DNA of 64,000 nt from Planctomycetota bacterium (lineage in GTDB: Bacteria; Planctomycetota; Planctomycetia; Pirellulales; Pirellulaceae), in assembly GCA_026692845.1 (NCBI GenBank), contig JAPLNM010000106.1, positions 38,150 to 102,149 of the forward strand. Direction: 5' to 3'. The notes beneath the pieces are model-generated. The model had not been told where the DNA came from and did no database searches. It worked only from the letters and a program-made list of their open reading frames with translations. The stretch's first letter is position 1, and every line of letters starts with the position of its first letter. The position numbers and the translations under genes were made by a program. Below, one piece after another: positions 9,685 to 18,298 of this stretch.

Positions 9685-10854
9685 TTATTTAAAGAGGGCC
9701 GCAGGATCGGTCTTCCAGAGTTTTCTAACCGCGAGCAATCCACTCACGAGGCTCATGAACAATGTCAAGCATCCGACGATGGCGATCCGATCGGGTTGCA
9801 ACCGCATCACCAGCCCAGTCCAATCCGACAACCATCGGTATAAAAACCAACTGACGATGCAACCGGGAATAAACCCTGACATGCACAAGTAAAAGGCTTG
9901 GGCCATGACGAATCGCAAAAAGTATCCCGGACCATAGCCCATGGCCTTGAGGGTCGCATACTCGGGCAAGTGGTCTTGGATGTCGGTAAAGAGGATCTGA
10001 TAGCAGATGATCACGCCGATCAACATTCCCATGATTGTGCCGATCGAAAAGATGATTCCGATCGGAGTGCTTCGAGCCCAAAAGCCGATCTCGCGATTGA
10101 CTAGCGCCCGATGGGTCAGAACCTCGATGCTGCTGCCGAGCCTAGCTCGCAATTCCTCTTGGACCTGTCGAACGTCCGCGGTTGGGTCGAGCCGAATGAG
10201 CCCCAGATCCACCGCCGCAAGAGGCGCAGCGTTGCCGTTCCTGGTGGGAAAGAATCGTTCAACGCCCGCTTCGCTGACGATCAACGTTCCGTCGTAGACA
10301 AAATCGGTCCCGATCGTGACCCAATCGCGCAATGAAACGCTCTGGCCGGAAAGCTCGGCAGTTTGACTTCTGAGTCTTTCCAAGTCCTTCTTTTCAAAAC
10401 CGTACGTCTCTTTGCTTTGCCGATCCACCAGCGCCATCCTCGCATCGACCAGGCCTTCGCAGCGCTGATTCATGTTCGGATCGACAAAAGGTTTCGCATC
10501 GATCGGCACCCCGAGCACGCGGATCGATCGGGACACATGGCCTTGGACCCTGGCGATGGCCAAGGAACGATCGATGTACATCGGGATGGCCTGCGATACT
10601 CCCGGGATCCCTTTGGCCCGATCGATCGCTCCGTAATCGAAGCGCTGTTCGCTCGGGACGGTGTAACGGGCAGGACTCAACATCACTAGATCCGCATCCA
10701 TCAAACGCAAAACCTCGACAGCACTGTCGAAGAGTCCGAAAAGAAATCCGATCTGCGTGAACATCAATACGACCGCAAAACCGATCCCCAAGGCGTTGAG
10801 CAACATCCTTGTGATGTTCGTTCGGACGTTTAGCCAAGCTAAAGGGATTTGCAT
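9685..10854 (-). CDS. DevC-like ABC transporter permease (second of two)
   Basis: A 389-aa FtsX/MacB-fold permease. There is one membrane helix near the N-terminus (LLNALGIGFAVVLMFTQIGF), a periplasmic domain of about 220 residues, and three C-terminal helices with the signature EYATLKAMGYGPGYFLRFVM. The N-terminal VRTNITRMLLNALGIGFAVVL and conserved ARYTVPSEQRFDYGAIDRA resemble DevC exporters. It lies 18 bases after the other permease and belongs to the same operon. No ATPase or membrane-fusion gene is present nearby, so the partner must lie elsewhere. Confidence 0.8.
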   Translation of the reverse strand: MQIPLAWLNVRTNITRMLLNALGIGFAVVLMFTQIGFLFGLFDSAVEVLRLMDADLVMLSPARYTVPSEQRFDYGAIDRAKGIPGVSQAIPMYIDRSLAIARVQGHVSRSIRVLGVPIDAKPFVDPNMNQRCEGLVDARMALVDRQSKETYGFEKKDLERLRSQTAELSGQSVSLRDWVTIGTDFVYDGTLIVSEAGVERFFPTRNGNAAPLAAVDLGLIRLDPTADVRQVQEELRARLGSSIEVLTHRALVNREIGFWARSTPIGIIFSIGTIMGMLIGVIICYQILFTDIQDHLPEYATLKAMGYGPGYFLRFVMAQAFYLCMSGFIPGCIVSWFLYRWLSDWTGLVMRLQPDRIAIVGCLTLFMSLVSGLLAVRKLWKTDPAALFK

Positions 10855-10872
10855 CGCTGTGAATACCTCCCC

Positions 10873-12099
10873 TTAGAACAACGAGGCTGGTTCGGCTCTC
10901 CAAAGTCGGAGCATCGCCATGAACCCCGATACGCTGCACATGAGGAACGCCAAGCCGAGCACCCCCCAAAGGCGTTCCCAAGTCATCGCCGTGGGAATGC
11001 GAGAAAGTCCTGCGGTCAATTCGTAGAGCAGGAAACTGATCGATGCGGCCGGAAGGTAACTGAGGATCGCCAAGAGCCACGATTGCACCAACACGATCCG
11101 AGCTAAAGCCAAATGCGAGTAACCCATCGCTTTGAGTGTCGCGTATTCGGGCAAGCGATTCGATACATCGTTGGCCAAGATCATGTAAACGATCGCCGCT
11201 CCGATGATAAACGAAAGGACCACTCCCATCGTAAAGATCATCCCGATAGGCGTGTCTCGCAGCCAACGGGCGCGTTCCCATCGAAGTTGCTGCGCCATCG
11301 TCAGCACCTCGATCTCCTGCAAACAACGCGGATCCCGCTGGTCGAGCCAAGCGATCAACGACGCCTTGGCTTGCTCGGGATCGACCCCCGAACGCAATCG
11401 GACCAGCCCGAGCGATGCGCGCTGCCGCGTGTCGATCCCCGAACGAAGTCCATAGCCGACGTCGCTCAGCAATATCGCGCCGTTGGTGGCAAGTCCGGTT
11501 CCAAGCCGAAAATGGCCAGCGATGTGCGAGAGTCGGTTCCCGACTTCCAAGGGCCTACCGATGTCTTTGTCCGAAAATTGCTTGCAGTTGCCCGGCCCGT
11601 ACTCGGCCCGCGTGGCCCGATCAACCAACAAAGCATCGGGGTTCTTGAGTTTGCTCAACTGATCTTGGATCTCGGGGACATCAAGCACCGGATGCTCGAT
11701 GTCCATGGCCATCATGCCGACGGTCCGAAACGATCCGTCCGGTGGTGCCTGGGTGCACTCGGAAGGCCGGGGCGGATTCTGCCAACGCATGAGCATGATG
11801 AAAAAAGGATCGACGCGCTCGACCATCGGATGGCCTTGGATCATCCGCATCCATCCACGATCGAACGTTCGAGGCTCATAAAGGTGCACATAGTCGGGCG
11901 ACCTGAGCACCAGATCTCCTTGCAGCTTGCCGTAGACGATGTTGGCCGTGTTGGCCACCGCACCTCGGAACCCTAGCTGCATGAAGATCAAAAGCAAGGC
12001 AAAGGACACGCCCAGGATGCAGGCCAAGGTCCGTGCCGGCTGGGAAAGTAGATTCAACAGCGCAACGGGTGTACGCCTCGATGGATTAACGAGTCGCAT
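10873..12099 (-). CDS. DevC-like ABC transporter permease (first of two)
   Basis: A 408-aa paralogue of the following permease with the same topology: an N-terminal helix (LACILGVSFALLLIFMQLGF), a periplasmic domain and three C-terminal helices containing EYATLKAMGYSHLALARIVL. The ATG at 12099 (MRLVNPSRRTPVALL) overlaps the end of the upstream DUF1080-like gene by 14 bases, which suggests translational coupling. The longer reading to 12339 lies inside that gene and is rejected. Two different permeases probably form a heterodimer; the substrate is unknown. Confidence 0.8.
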   Translation of the reverse strand: MRLVNPSRRTPVALLNLLSQPARTLACILGVSFALLLIFMQLGFRGAVANTANIVYGKLQGDLVLRSPDYVHLYEPRTFDRGWMRMIQGHPMVERVDPFFIMLMRWQNPPRPSECTQAPPDGSFRTVGMMAMDIEHPVLDVPEIQDQLSKLKNPDALLVDRATRAEYGPGNCKQFSDKDIGRPLEVGNRLSHIAGHFRLGTGLATNGAILLSDVGYGLRSGIDTRQRASLGLVRLRSGVDPEQAKASLIAWLDQRDPRCLQEIEVLTMAQQLRWERARWLRDTPIGMIFTMGVVLSFIIGAAIVYMILANDVSNRLPEYATLKAMGYSHLALARIVLVQSWLLAILSYLPAASISFLLYELTAGLSRIPTAMTWERLWGVLGLAFLMCSVSGFMAMLRLWRAEPASLF

Positions 12100-12823
12100 C
12101 AATGCTTCTATACACCCAATCCTTGACCGCAACCTTCGACTGAAAGACGCAGTAACCGAGCGGGCGTGAACGCATGACCTCAGCGCGAACCGAGAATTTG
12201 CGTTCCCCTCGGGGTACCTCGAGAATCTGCTCTTTATCGATCCAGACGGTGATGTTCTTGGCGTCGACACGGACCTTGAATTCGTACCACTGGCCATTCT
12301 TAAAGTTCCGGTAGCTGGCCGTCTCGTTCTCGCTCGCATCGTTTCCGTCGATGCTGCTGATCCCGACCAAACCGCCTCCCCATCCGCCGACGATCAACGA
12401 GCAGTGCTCTTTGCCGACCGGAAAGGTGATTCCGACGAAGAAGTCCGAACCGTCGATGCGTTGGGCGGACCACTGCATTTCAAAATTCTCCGTCGGGAAA
12501 TCCTTACCGAGCTTGTTCACCCCCGTCATCGGCTCGCCGGGCATGAATGCCAAGACGCCGTCTTTGATCTCCACGGGGCCCTCGCCCCCAAAATTCGTTT
12601 TCTCCCACCCTTCGAGACCCGATTCGGGTAGGACTTTCTTCCACTGGACCTTGGGGTCGGCCTTCGAAGTCTCCTTGGTCTCCTGAGCGATCGACTCCCC
12701 GTGGGAAACCAAGATCAAACACGCTGAGCCGACGAAGGCCAAACGAATAATCAGGCGGCCGCCTGTCCGAAGGGATCCAATCAGGCCAGAGCTAGAAAGA
12801 AGGTTGATGAATCGCATAAGCAA
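12086..12823 (-). CDS. Exported DUF1080-like (concanavalin-fold) protein
   Basis: A 245-aa protein with a long N-terminal region containing a hydrophobic signal (LAFVGSACLILVSHGESIAQE). The mature part begins KKVLPESGLEGWEKTNFGG and contains FEMQWSAQRIDGSDFFVGI, VDAKNITVWIDKEQIL and LGYCVFQSKVAVKDWVYRSI. This is the DUF1080/LamG-like jelly-roll pattern. The initiation site may be further in, because several codons precede the hydrophobic core. It is the first gene of a three-gene operon with two DevC-like permeases, overlapping the next gene by 14 bases, so its ligand may relate to the exporter. Confidence 0.7.
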   Translation of the reverse strand: MLMRFINLLSSSGLIGSLRTGGRLIIRLAFVGSACLILVSHGESIAQETKETSKADPKVQWKKVLPESGLEGWEKTNFGGEGPVEIKDGVLAFMPGEPMTGVNKLGKDFPTENFEMQWSAQRIDGSDFFVGITFPVGKEHCSLIVGGWGGGLVGISSIDGNDASENETASYRNFKNGQWYEFKVRVDAKNITVWIDKEQILEVPRGERKFSVRAEVMRSRPLGYCVFQSKVAVKDWVYRSIDATR

Positions 12824-13009
12824 GAGCCGGTGCTAGGGGAGATAGGTGAGGGCAACGGTGTCCAAATACGGACAACCAACGGACGGATTATACACCAAAA
12901 GGTCCAATTCCCATCCGAGTTCCCCTTCCGGTTGCTCTTCTTTCCTTGGCGGCTCTGCGCCTTTGCACCTTTGCGTTAAATTCCGTTTGGTTCTTTGGCG
13001 TTTTCATCG

Positions 13010-13720
13010 CTACATCGGCCGGGTTGCTTTCGCATCGCCCGTCGGTCCGAGCACGATGCGGAATAGTCCCGTCGGAAGCTTCAGATCCGATCCGTCTGTT
13101 GATCCGCTCGCAGCAGCGATAGGTTTCGATTCAAAGCCCACCGTCACAGCCTGCCGCTGCTCGGGCTTAAGCTCCATATAAATCCCATCCTTCTTGTTGT
13201 ACTCGGCTTGGGATTCAAAATACATCTGCGTGACCAGTTCGGAACGTTTCGGTGCTACGACCCGGTAATGGATGTGGGGCGTACGGCCTGGGTATTTGCC
13301 GGGCTGGATCGTGCGGAACGAAAAGGCTCCATCGGCTCCGGTGAGCATTTTCGCCCAGTACTGAAAATTTGGATCGATGGGACGATCGTTGCGATCTTGA
13401 GGGTGATTGTACCGCCCGTTGTTGCATGCTTGCCAAACCTCGACGATGACTTGGTCCAGCGGTCGATCGTCCATGTCCAAGACCAAGCCTTGGACGACAA
13501 TCTGCTGGCCGTCGGCCACGGGAGATTTTTCATCGAGCCGAGTCAGGTCGGCGTCGAAGTACTTCTGCTTGTCGATGTCGGGAATCGGATAAAAAGGGCC
13601 TTTGGTTGCCGAAGCCGTCGGAGGGGCCCAGGAGAATCCGCGCTGGCCGAGCCCCATGGCAAACCCACTGGCGATTGCGGCTTTGGTTAAAAAACGTCGA
13701 CGATTGTTGGACGACTTCAT
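13010..13720 (-). CDS. Tat-exported intradiol ring-cleavage dioxygenase
   Basis: A 236-aa protein of the protocatechuate 3,4-dioxygenase/catechol 1,2-dioxygenase family, which cleaves aromatic diols between the hydroxyl groups using Fe(III). The N-terminus carries a Tat signal (NNRRRFLTKAAIASGF). The four iron ligands are visible: Tyr in NNGRYNHPQD, Tyr in NFQYWAKM, and two His in RTPHIHYRV. Export of this enzyme is typical of planctomycete and other environmental members of the family. It appears monocistronic; no other aromatic pathway gene is adjacent, so the substrate is open. Confidence 0.88.
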   Translation of the reverse strand: MKSSNNRRRFLTKAAIASGFAMGLGQRGFSWAPPTASATKGPFYPIPDIDKQKYFDADLTRLDEKSPVADGQQIVVQGLVLDMDDRPLDQVIVEVWQACNNGRYNHPQDRNDRPIDPNFQYWAKMLTGADGAFSFRTIQPGKYPGRTPHIHYRVVAPKRSELVTQMYFESQAEYNKKDGIYMELKPEQRQAVTVGFESKPIAAASGSTDGSDLKLPTGLFRIVLGPTGDAKATRPM

Positions 13721-13901
13721 CGCTTCGATCCCTGTGAGAGTGCCGTATTTTTACTGGTTAACATTGGCTAACCCAACAACGATTGTATCAATTATTTGGT
13801 TTGGTGCAAAAATCCCGATCAAGGATTGGCTTTACCCCTTGCCCGCATTGCATTTGCGGTGAACTATTTCCGATGTTGCTCATGGCTCGAAGCGCCCGGT
13901 C

Positions 13902-13942
13902 CGAAACAGCTAAGTCGCGAAACAGCTAAGTCGCGAAACAGC
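13902..13942. repeat. 16-bp tandem repeat in the 13.7-14.0 kb intergenic region
   Basis: Two and a half exact copies of the unit CGAAACAGCTAAGTCG (13902-13917, 13918-13933 and a partial third). It lies between the divergent dioxygenase gene and the ADP-ribosylglycohydrolase-like gene. No function is visible. Confidence 0.75.
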
Positions 13943-13994
13943 CCGAATAACCAACAAGCCCCAAAAATCCGCAGGCCGAAAGACATACCTGAGC

Positions 13995-15176
13995 ATGTCG
14001 ACGACTTTGGACTATCGTCCCCCCACCAGCCAGACCGCTCGCCCTGCGGTATTTCCAATGCTTGAGATCCACTCAACGAAGTCCCTGTCGACGACTGGGG
14101 CCTTATCGAATACCGGACGAGTCGCTTGGTCTCGACCTTATGCTTGGTCGACGATTATCCCATCGGTCCGCCGACAAGAGTCGATCGAAGGTGCGTTGAT
14201 CGGCTGCGCGATCGGCGAATCGATCGGACGGCTTGGTCGCTCCAAACAAGTTCGCCTCAGGTCCGAACTGAGCTCCAAACCGCTTGGCAACATCGATCCG
14301 GGAATACTTGCTGCTTCGCATCGTACTGAGGGATTCTTGGTGAGCATCCAAGCCGTCTTGCTCTCGCAAGCGATGTCCGAGAATTTTGAATCGCATCTGA
14401 GCCAACGGCTCGCTTGGTATCAACGCTTTCAACCGACGGCTTATGTTGGCGGCCTGATCAGATCGCTAGGGGGTCGATCCGAAACGACTGCCAAGCTCGG
14501 CGATGATCCGTTAGTGCGGGCCCTTGCGCTGAGCGTACTGATGCAAGGCCATCACGATGGGGCTTTGAGTTGGGTCCAGGACTCGACTCAAATGACCTTC
14601 GGTAACCGCTGGGTGACCCAAGCGAGTTTTCTGATCGCAACGGCAGCCCAAGTCGCACAGTTTCATCGCACGGCACACCAGATCAGCACTTCGAACCTCC
14701 TGAAGGACTTACGCGCTGCGACCGGTTCCCAAGAGGTCCAGCAGCGGCTCGATGCTTTGGTAGATGCCATGGAGGCAGACCAACGAGCGCTTTCAGCGAG
14801 CCGCATTCTGGGGTGTGAGGATCATCGCTGGAAGGCCCATTTGGTCGACAACGCACTGCTCGCGATTTACACCTATGCGCGTCATCCAGGGAGCATTCAA
14901 ACGGGCCTCGCTGAGCTCTTGGAACTGCATGGGAATCTCCAGGGTGTGCTATCGCTCTATGCAGGACTAGCGACGATCCATTCGGGAGTCCAAGGCCTTC
15001 CGAGTCTTTGGACCGATCGATTGTCTCTATACCCCTACTCATCGGCTTGGGTGCAGGGGTATGTCGATCGCTGTGCCGATTGGCCTCATGGGCCCGAGGA
15101 CATCCAAGCGACGCGCTGCTTGCCCTCGCATCCAATCGGTCAATTCGTCCGCAACCTCTGCCGCGGATTTACCTGA
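13995..15176 (+). CDS. Degenerate ADP-ribosylglycohydrolase-like protein
   Basis: A 393-aa protein whose layout follows the ADP-ribosylglycohydrolase (DraG/ARH) fold. It starts with SIEGALIGCAIGESIGRLG (about 61-79) and ends with YAGLATIHSGVQGLPSLW, equivalent to the family's AGALAGAxYGxxAIP..W. The acidic metal ligands are missing: the usual TDDT position reads SHRTEGF, and the C-terminal D-x-DT block reads GNLQGVLS. It is therefore probably not an active hydrolase. The family assignment is my pattern comparison and needs a profile search. The start is uncertain (13995 or the ATG at 14058). Confidence 0.55.
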   Translation: MSTTLDYRPPTSQTARPAVFPMLEIHSTKSLSTTGALSNTGRVAWSRPYAWSTIIPSVRRQESIEGALIGCAIGESIGRLGRSKQVRLRSELSSKPLGNIDPGILAASHRTEGFLVSIQAVLLSQAMSENFESHLSQRLAWYQRFQPTAYVGGLIRSLGGRSETTAKLGDDPLVRALALSVLMQGHHDGALSWVQDSTQMTFGNRWVTQASFLIATAAQVAQFHRTAHQISTSNLLKDLRAATGSQEVQQRLDALVDAMEADQRALSASRILGCEDHRWKAHLVDNALLAIYTYARHPGSIQTGLAELLELHGNLQGVLSLYAGLATIHSGVQGLPSLWTDRLSLYPYSSAWVQGYVDRCADWPHGPEDIQATRCLPSHPIGQFVRNLCRGFT

Positions 15177-15227
15177 TCAGACGACAAAACGCGCCGCGAT
15201 GGGTGCCGCGTCGGAATCGACCTTGCG

Positions 15228-15420
15228 GTGAGCCACTTGGCGCAAGCCGTGGGCTATTGCTATTAGCCCCGCATCGAATCGATGGTGCTGCACGGCCGGA
15301 ATCACTGACCTGCTCGGGCCCAAACGCAGCGTCCTGGCGGGCATGGTTAAATCGCCCAACCGCTTGCGCTGGTTGGCTCACGTCCGAAGGGCCCAACCGC
15401 TTGCGCTGGTTGGCTCACGT
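15228..15420. mobile_element. MITE-like repeat, copy 1, with imperfect terminal inverted repeats
   Basis: The ends at about 15228-15254 and 15354-15381 are imperfect inverted repeats of each other (GTGAGCCA...GCGCAAGC...GGGC). The end sequence is duplicated once more at 15391-15420. The interior is about 80% identical, by eye, to the reverse complement of 53481-53611, and a deleted copy lies at 35741-35800. There is no coding capacity. It fills the gap between the ARH-like gene and the esterase/SMP-30 gene. Confidence 0.65.
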
Positions 15421-15502
15421 AGGAAGTAGCCAATCGACCGATAGGGTATAATCCGTAGGGTCGTCCCTCCCCTTTGAGTCCATTTGGAGTTTGGTACCAA
15501 CG

Positions 15503-18103
15503 ATGCGATCGAAAGAATTTTGCGTTTGGCTGGCGTTGTTCATGGTCTGCGGAAATACCACACTGTCTCAGGAGAGTCCAGTTTCTGAGGATCCGGCCCG
15601 GAGCGTTCAAGCCGGTGTGCCTGTAGGGAAAATCACCCGAGGTGAATTCAACGACAGCAAGATCTACCCCGGGACCAAGCGGGCTTACAGTGTCTATGTT
15701 CCTGCTCAATACGACCCCGAGCAGCCTGCAAGCTTGATGGTCTTCATGGATGGCTCAGGCTACGCGCAGCCCGACGGAGCTTTTCGCGCACCGATCGTTC
15801 TAGACAACCTGATCCATCAAAAACAAATGCCCGTCACGGTAGCCGTCTTTGTCAATCCAGGCACGATTTCGGCCAACAAACCCAACACCCCCGACCGGAG
15901 CAATCGATCGTTCGAATACGACTCGATGGGTGATCGCTATTCGAAATTTTTGATCGAGGAGTTCTTGCCCGTGGCGATCAGGGATTTGAACATCTCAACG
16001 GACCCGGCCGATCGTGCCGTGTGCGGGATTTCATCGAGTGGAATCTGCGCCTTTGGTGTCGCTTGGGAACGTCCGGATCAGTTTGGAAAGGTCCTAAGCC
16101 ACATCGGTAGTTTCACCAACATCCGTGGCGGATGGGCTTATCCGGGCCTGATCCGTAAGACCAAGCAATCGCCCAAAGCGATCAAAGTCTATCTGCAAGA
16201 AGGGGAGCAGGACCTGAACAATTTGCATGGCAATTGGCCCTTGGGCAATCGCGACATGGCTGCTGCCTTGCAGTTCGCAGGATACAATTACCGCTTGGTC
16301 ATGACTCAGGGTGGCCACAGCGGTCAATTCGGTGGTCTGGAACTACCCGCTGGCCTGCGATGGCTCTGGGCCAAGGATTCCGAGTCGACCCACATTCCGA
16401 TTGTCGAGACCAAGCCCAAGTGGCAACCGCATCCCGATGCGATCGCTCGGGAGGATGTGCCTCGGGGCAAGGTCGAGAAGATGGATGCTTGGGAATCGAC
16501 CCTCTTTCCAAACACCACGCGCGATTGGTGGGTCTATGTACCTGCCCAATACGACGGCAGTGAGCCTGCCGCGTTGATGGTGTTCCAGGATGGCGAGCGG
16601 ATGCAGAGCCTCAACGGACGCTGGCGAGTGCCGACGGTTTTCGACAACCTTATTGCGCGTGGGGATATGCCTCCGACGATCGCCGTGTTTCTGAACCCTG
16701 GACACGAAAAAAATCAACCGCTCAAAGACAGTCGATTTTCGAATCGAAGCTACGAGTACGACAGCCTCGGAGATCGTTACGCGAAGTTCCTGCTCGAAGA
16801 GATACTCCCGGAGGTTCGCAAGCGATACCGTCTGACCGACGATCCGAACCTTAGAGCCATCGGTGGCTCGAGTTCCGGAGCGATCTGCGCCTTTACGGCC
16901 GCTTGGGAACACCCAGAGAGTTTCCGCAAGGTTTACTCGACGGTCGGAAGTTTCACGAATCTGCGAGGGGGCAATGTCTATCCATCTTGGGTGCGCAAGA
17001 CCGAGCCCAAGCCGATTCGAATCGCGATGTCCGATACCAGCGGCGATATCGATAACCCGTTCGGATCGTGGCCTTGGTCGAACCAGCTCATGGCATCGGC
17101 GCTGCAGTACATGGGATACGATGTGCGGTTCGATTGGACCGAAGGCTATGCGCACAATGATGAGTATGGAAGCTCGCTATTTCCAGACGCGATGAAGTGG
17201 CTTTGGCGAAAAGAGATCCACACACCGGTGCTCGATACCCGGGGGGATTTAGGAGGGGATTTGACCCTGCTGAATCTTCTGATCCCTGGGGAGTCTTGGA
17301 AAGTCGTGGCCGATAATCTCGGGTTCGCCGATGCACTGTGTAGCGATGCCGAAGGGAACATTTATTTCTGCGACATGAAAGCTCCAGCCATCTACAAAGT
17401 CAGCGCCGTCGATGGGAGCAAGACCGAGCTTTGCAAAGAATCCGTAAGCGGATTGGAGTTCACGCCCGATGGCAAGCGATTGATCGGCTGCCAGGGATCC
17501 AAAAACCGCATCATCTCGATCGATCTTGCGACCATGCAGGTCACGACCCTAGCCCAAGGAGTCCAACCTAACGACTTGGCCGTCAGCAGCGAAGGTCATA
17601 TTCTTTATACCGATACCGGAGCCCAGCAGATCGTCCGGGTCGACCCGACGACGGGCAAAACCACCGTCGTCGACACCGGGATTAGCAAGCCCAACGGGAT
17701 CGCGCTTTCGGGGGACGGAGGGACTTTGGCGGTCTCCGATTACGGTGGCGATGCGACCTGGATGTTCCGTATCAACGCAGCCGGAGAACTCGATGCCAAG
17801 ATGCCCGTCATGCCGATGCGGCTAGCGATCGATTCGAAAGGTGATTTCAAATTCAACGAACCACCCCCGTATGTCCCGGCCTCCAAGGGAGATGGAATGG
17901 CCGTCGATAAAAAAGGGCGATATTACGTGACGAGCGAACTAGGAGTCCAGATCTTCGACCCGACGGGTAGGCCTTGTGGAGTGCTTCCGAAGCCCAACCA
18001 AGACCAGCCCATCACGACTTGCATTCTGGCCGGTCCAAAGCACAGCAGGCTTATCATTGCCAACGGAACCACCGTCTATAGCCGAGAGCTAAAGGTCGAG
18101 TGA
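15503..18103 (+). CDS. Exported protein with two esterase domains and an SMP-30 propeller
   Basis: An 866-aa protein with a signal peptide (FCVWLALFMVCGNTTLSQ). Two tandem enterochelin-esterase/Fes-like alpha/beta hydrolase domains occupy about 45-300 and 320-585. Each has a nucleophile motif (CGISSSGICAFGVAWE and GGSSSGAICAFTAAWE) and the repeated signatures YVPAQYD, MVFxDG and RSYEYDSxGDRYxKFLxEE. The last 280 residues are an SMP-30/gluconolactonase-like propeller (FADALCSDAEGNIYFCD, GIALSGDGGTLAVSD, KGDGMAVDKKGRYYVTS). The ATG at 15503 (MRSKEF) follows GGAG; a TTG 12 bases upstream is the alternative. It probably de-esterifies an extracellular glycan or plant ester and acts on a released lactone; the substrate is unknown. 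Confidence 0.8.
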   Translation: MRSKEFCVWLALFMVCGNTTLSQESPVSEDPARSVQAGVPVGKITRGEFNDSKIYPGTKRAYSVYVPAQYDPEQPASLMVFMDGSGYAQPDGAFRAPIVLDNLIHQKQMPVTVAVFVNPGTISANKPNTPDRSNRSFEYDSMGDRYSKFLIEEFLPVAIRDLNISTDPADRAVCGISSSGICAFGVAWERPDQFGKVLSHIGSFTNIRGGWAYPGLIRKTKQSPKAIKVYLQEGEQDLNNLHGNWPLGNRDMAAALQFAGYNYRLVMTQGGHSGQFGGLELPAGLRWLWAKDSESTHIPIVETKPKWQPHPDAIAREDVPRGKVEKMDAWESTLFPNTTRDWWVYVPAQYDGSEPAALMVFQDGERMQSLNGRWRVPTVFDNLIARGDMPPTIAVFLNPGHEKNQPLKDSRFSNRSYEYDSLGDRYAKFLLEEILPEVRKRYRLTDDPNLRAIGGSSSGAICAFTAAWEHPESFRKVYSTVGSFTNLRGGNVYPSWVRKTEPKPIRIAMSDTSGDIDNPFGSWPWSNQLMASALQYMGYDVRFDWTEGYAHNDEYGSSLFPDAMKWLWRKEIHTPVLDTRGDLGGDLTLLNLLIPGESWKVVADNLGFADALCSDAEGNIYFCDMKAPAIYKVSAVDGSKTELCKESVSGLEFTPDGKRLIGCQGSKNRIISIDLATMQVTTLAQGVQPNDLAVSSEGHILYTDTGAQQIVRVDPTTGKTTVVDTGISKPNGIALSGDGGTLAVSDYGGDATWMFRINAAGELDAKMPVMPMRLAIDSKGDFKFNEPPPYVPASKGDGMAVDKKGRYYVTSELGVQIFDPTGRPCGVLPKPNQDQPITTCILAGPKHSRLIIANGTTVYSRELKVE

Positions 18104-18298
18104 TGCCCATGGATCTTTGATAGGTTCGAGATTTTCCCGGGCAATACGCTAGGCTGGGGCTCTCAGGGATGCGGTGAAGCTAGCATGGAAACAAGCATAT
18201 CCGTTGATTGCCCAAGCCAGCATCGAAAGCTAGAATCGGGTGTCTGCAATTTTTCGCCATCAACGTTAGAGCACCAACGCTAGAGGATACCGGATCGA

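Noticed and set aside
10394..11976. Long ORFs opposite or in other frames of the DevC-like permeases (318 and 287 codons)
   Set aside because: Low-complexity Arg/His-rich translations typical of shadow frames; the permeases explain the region.
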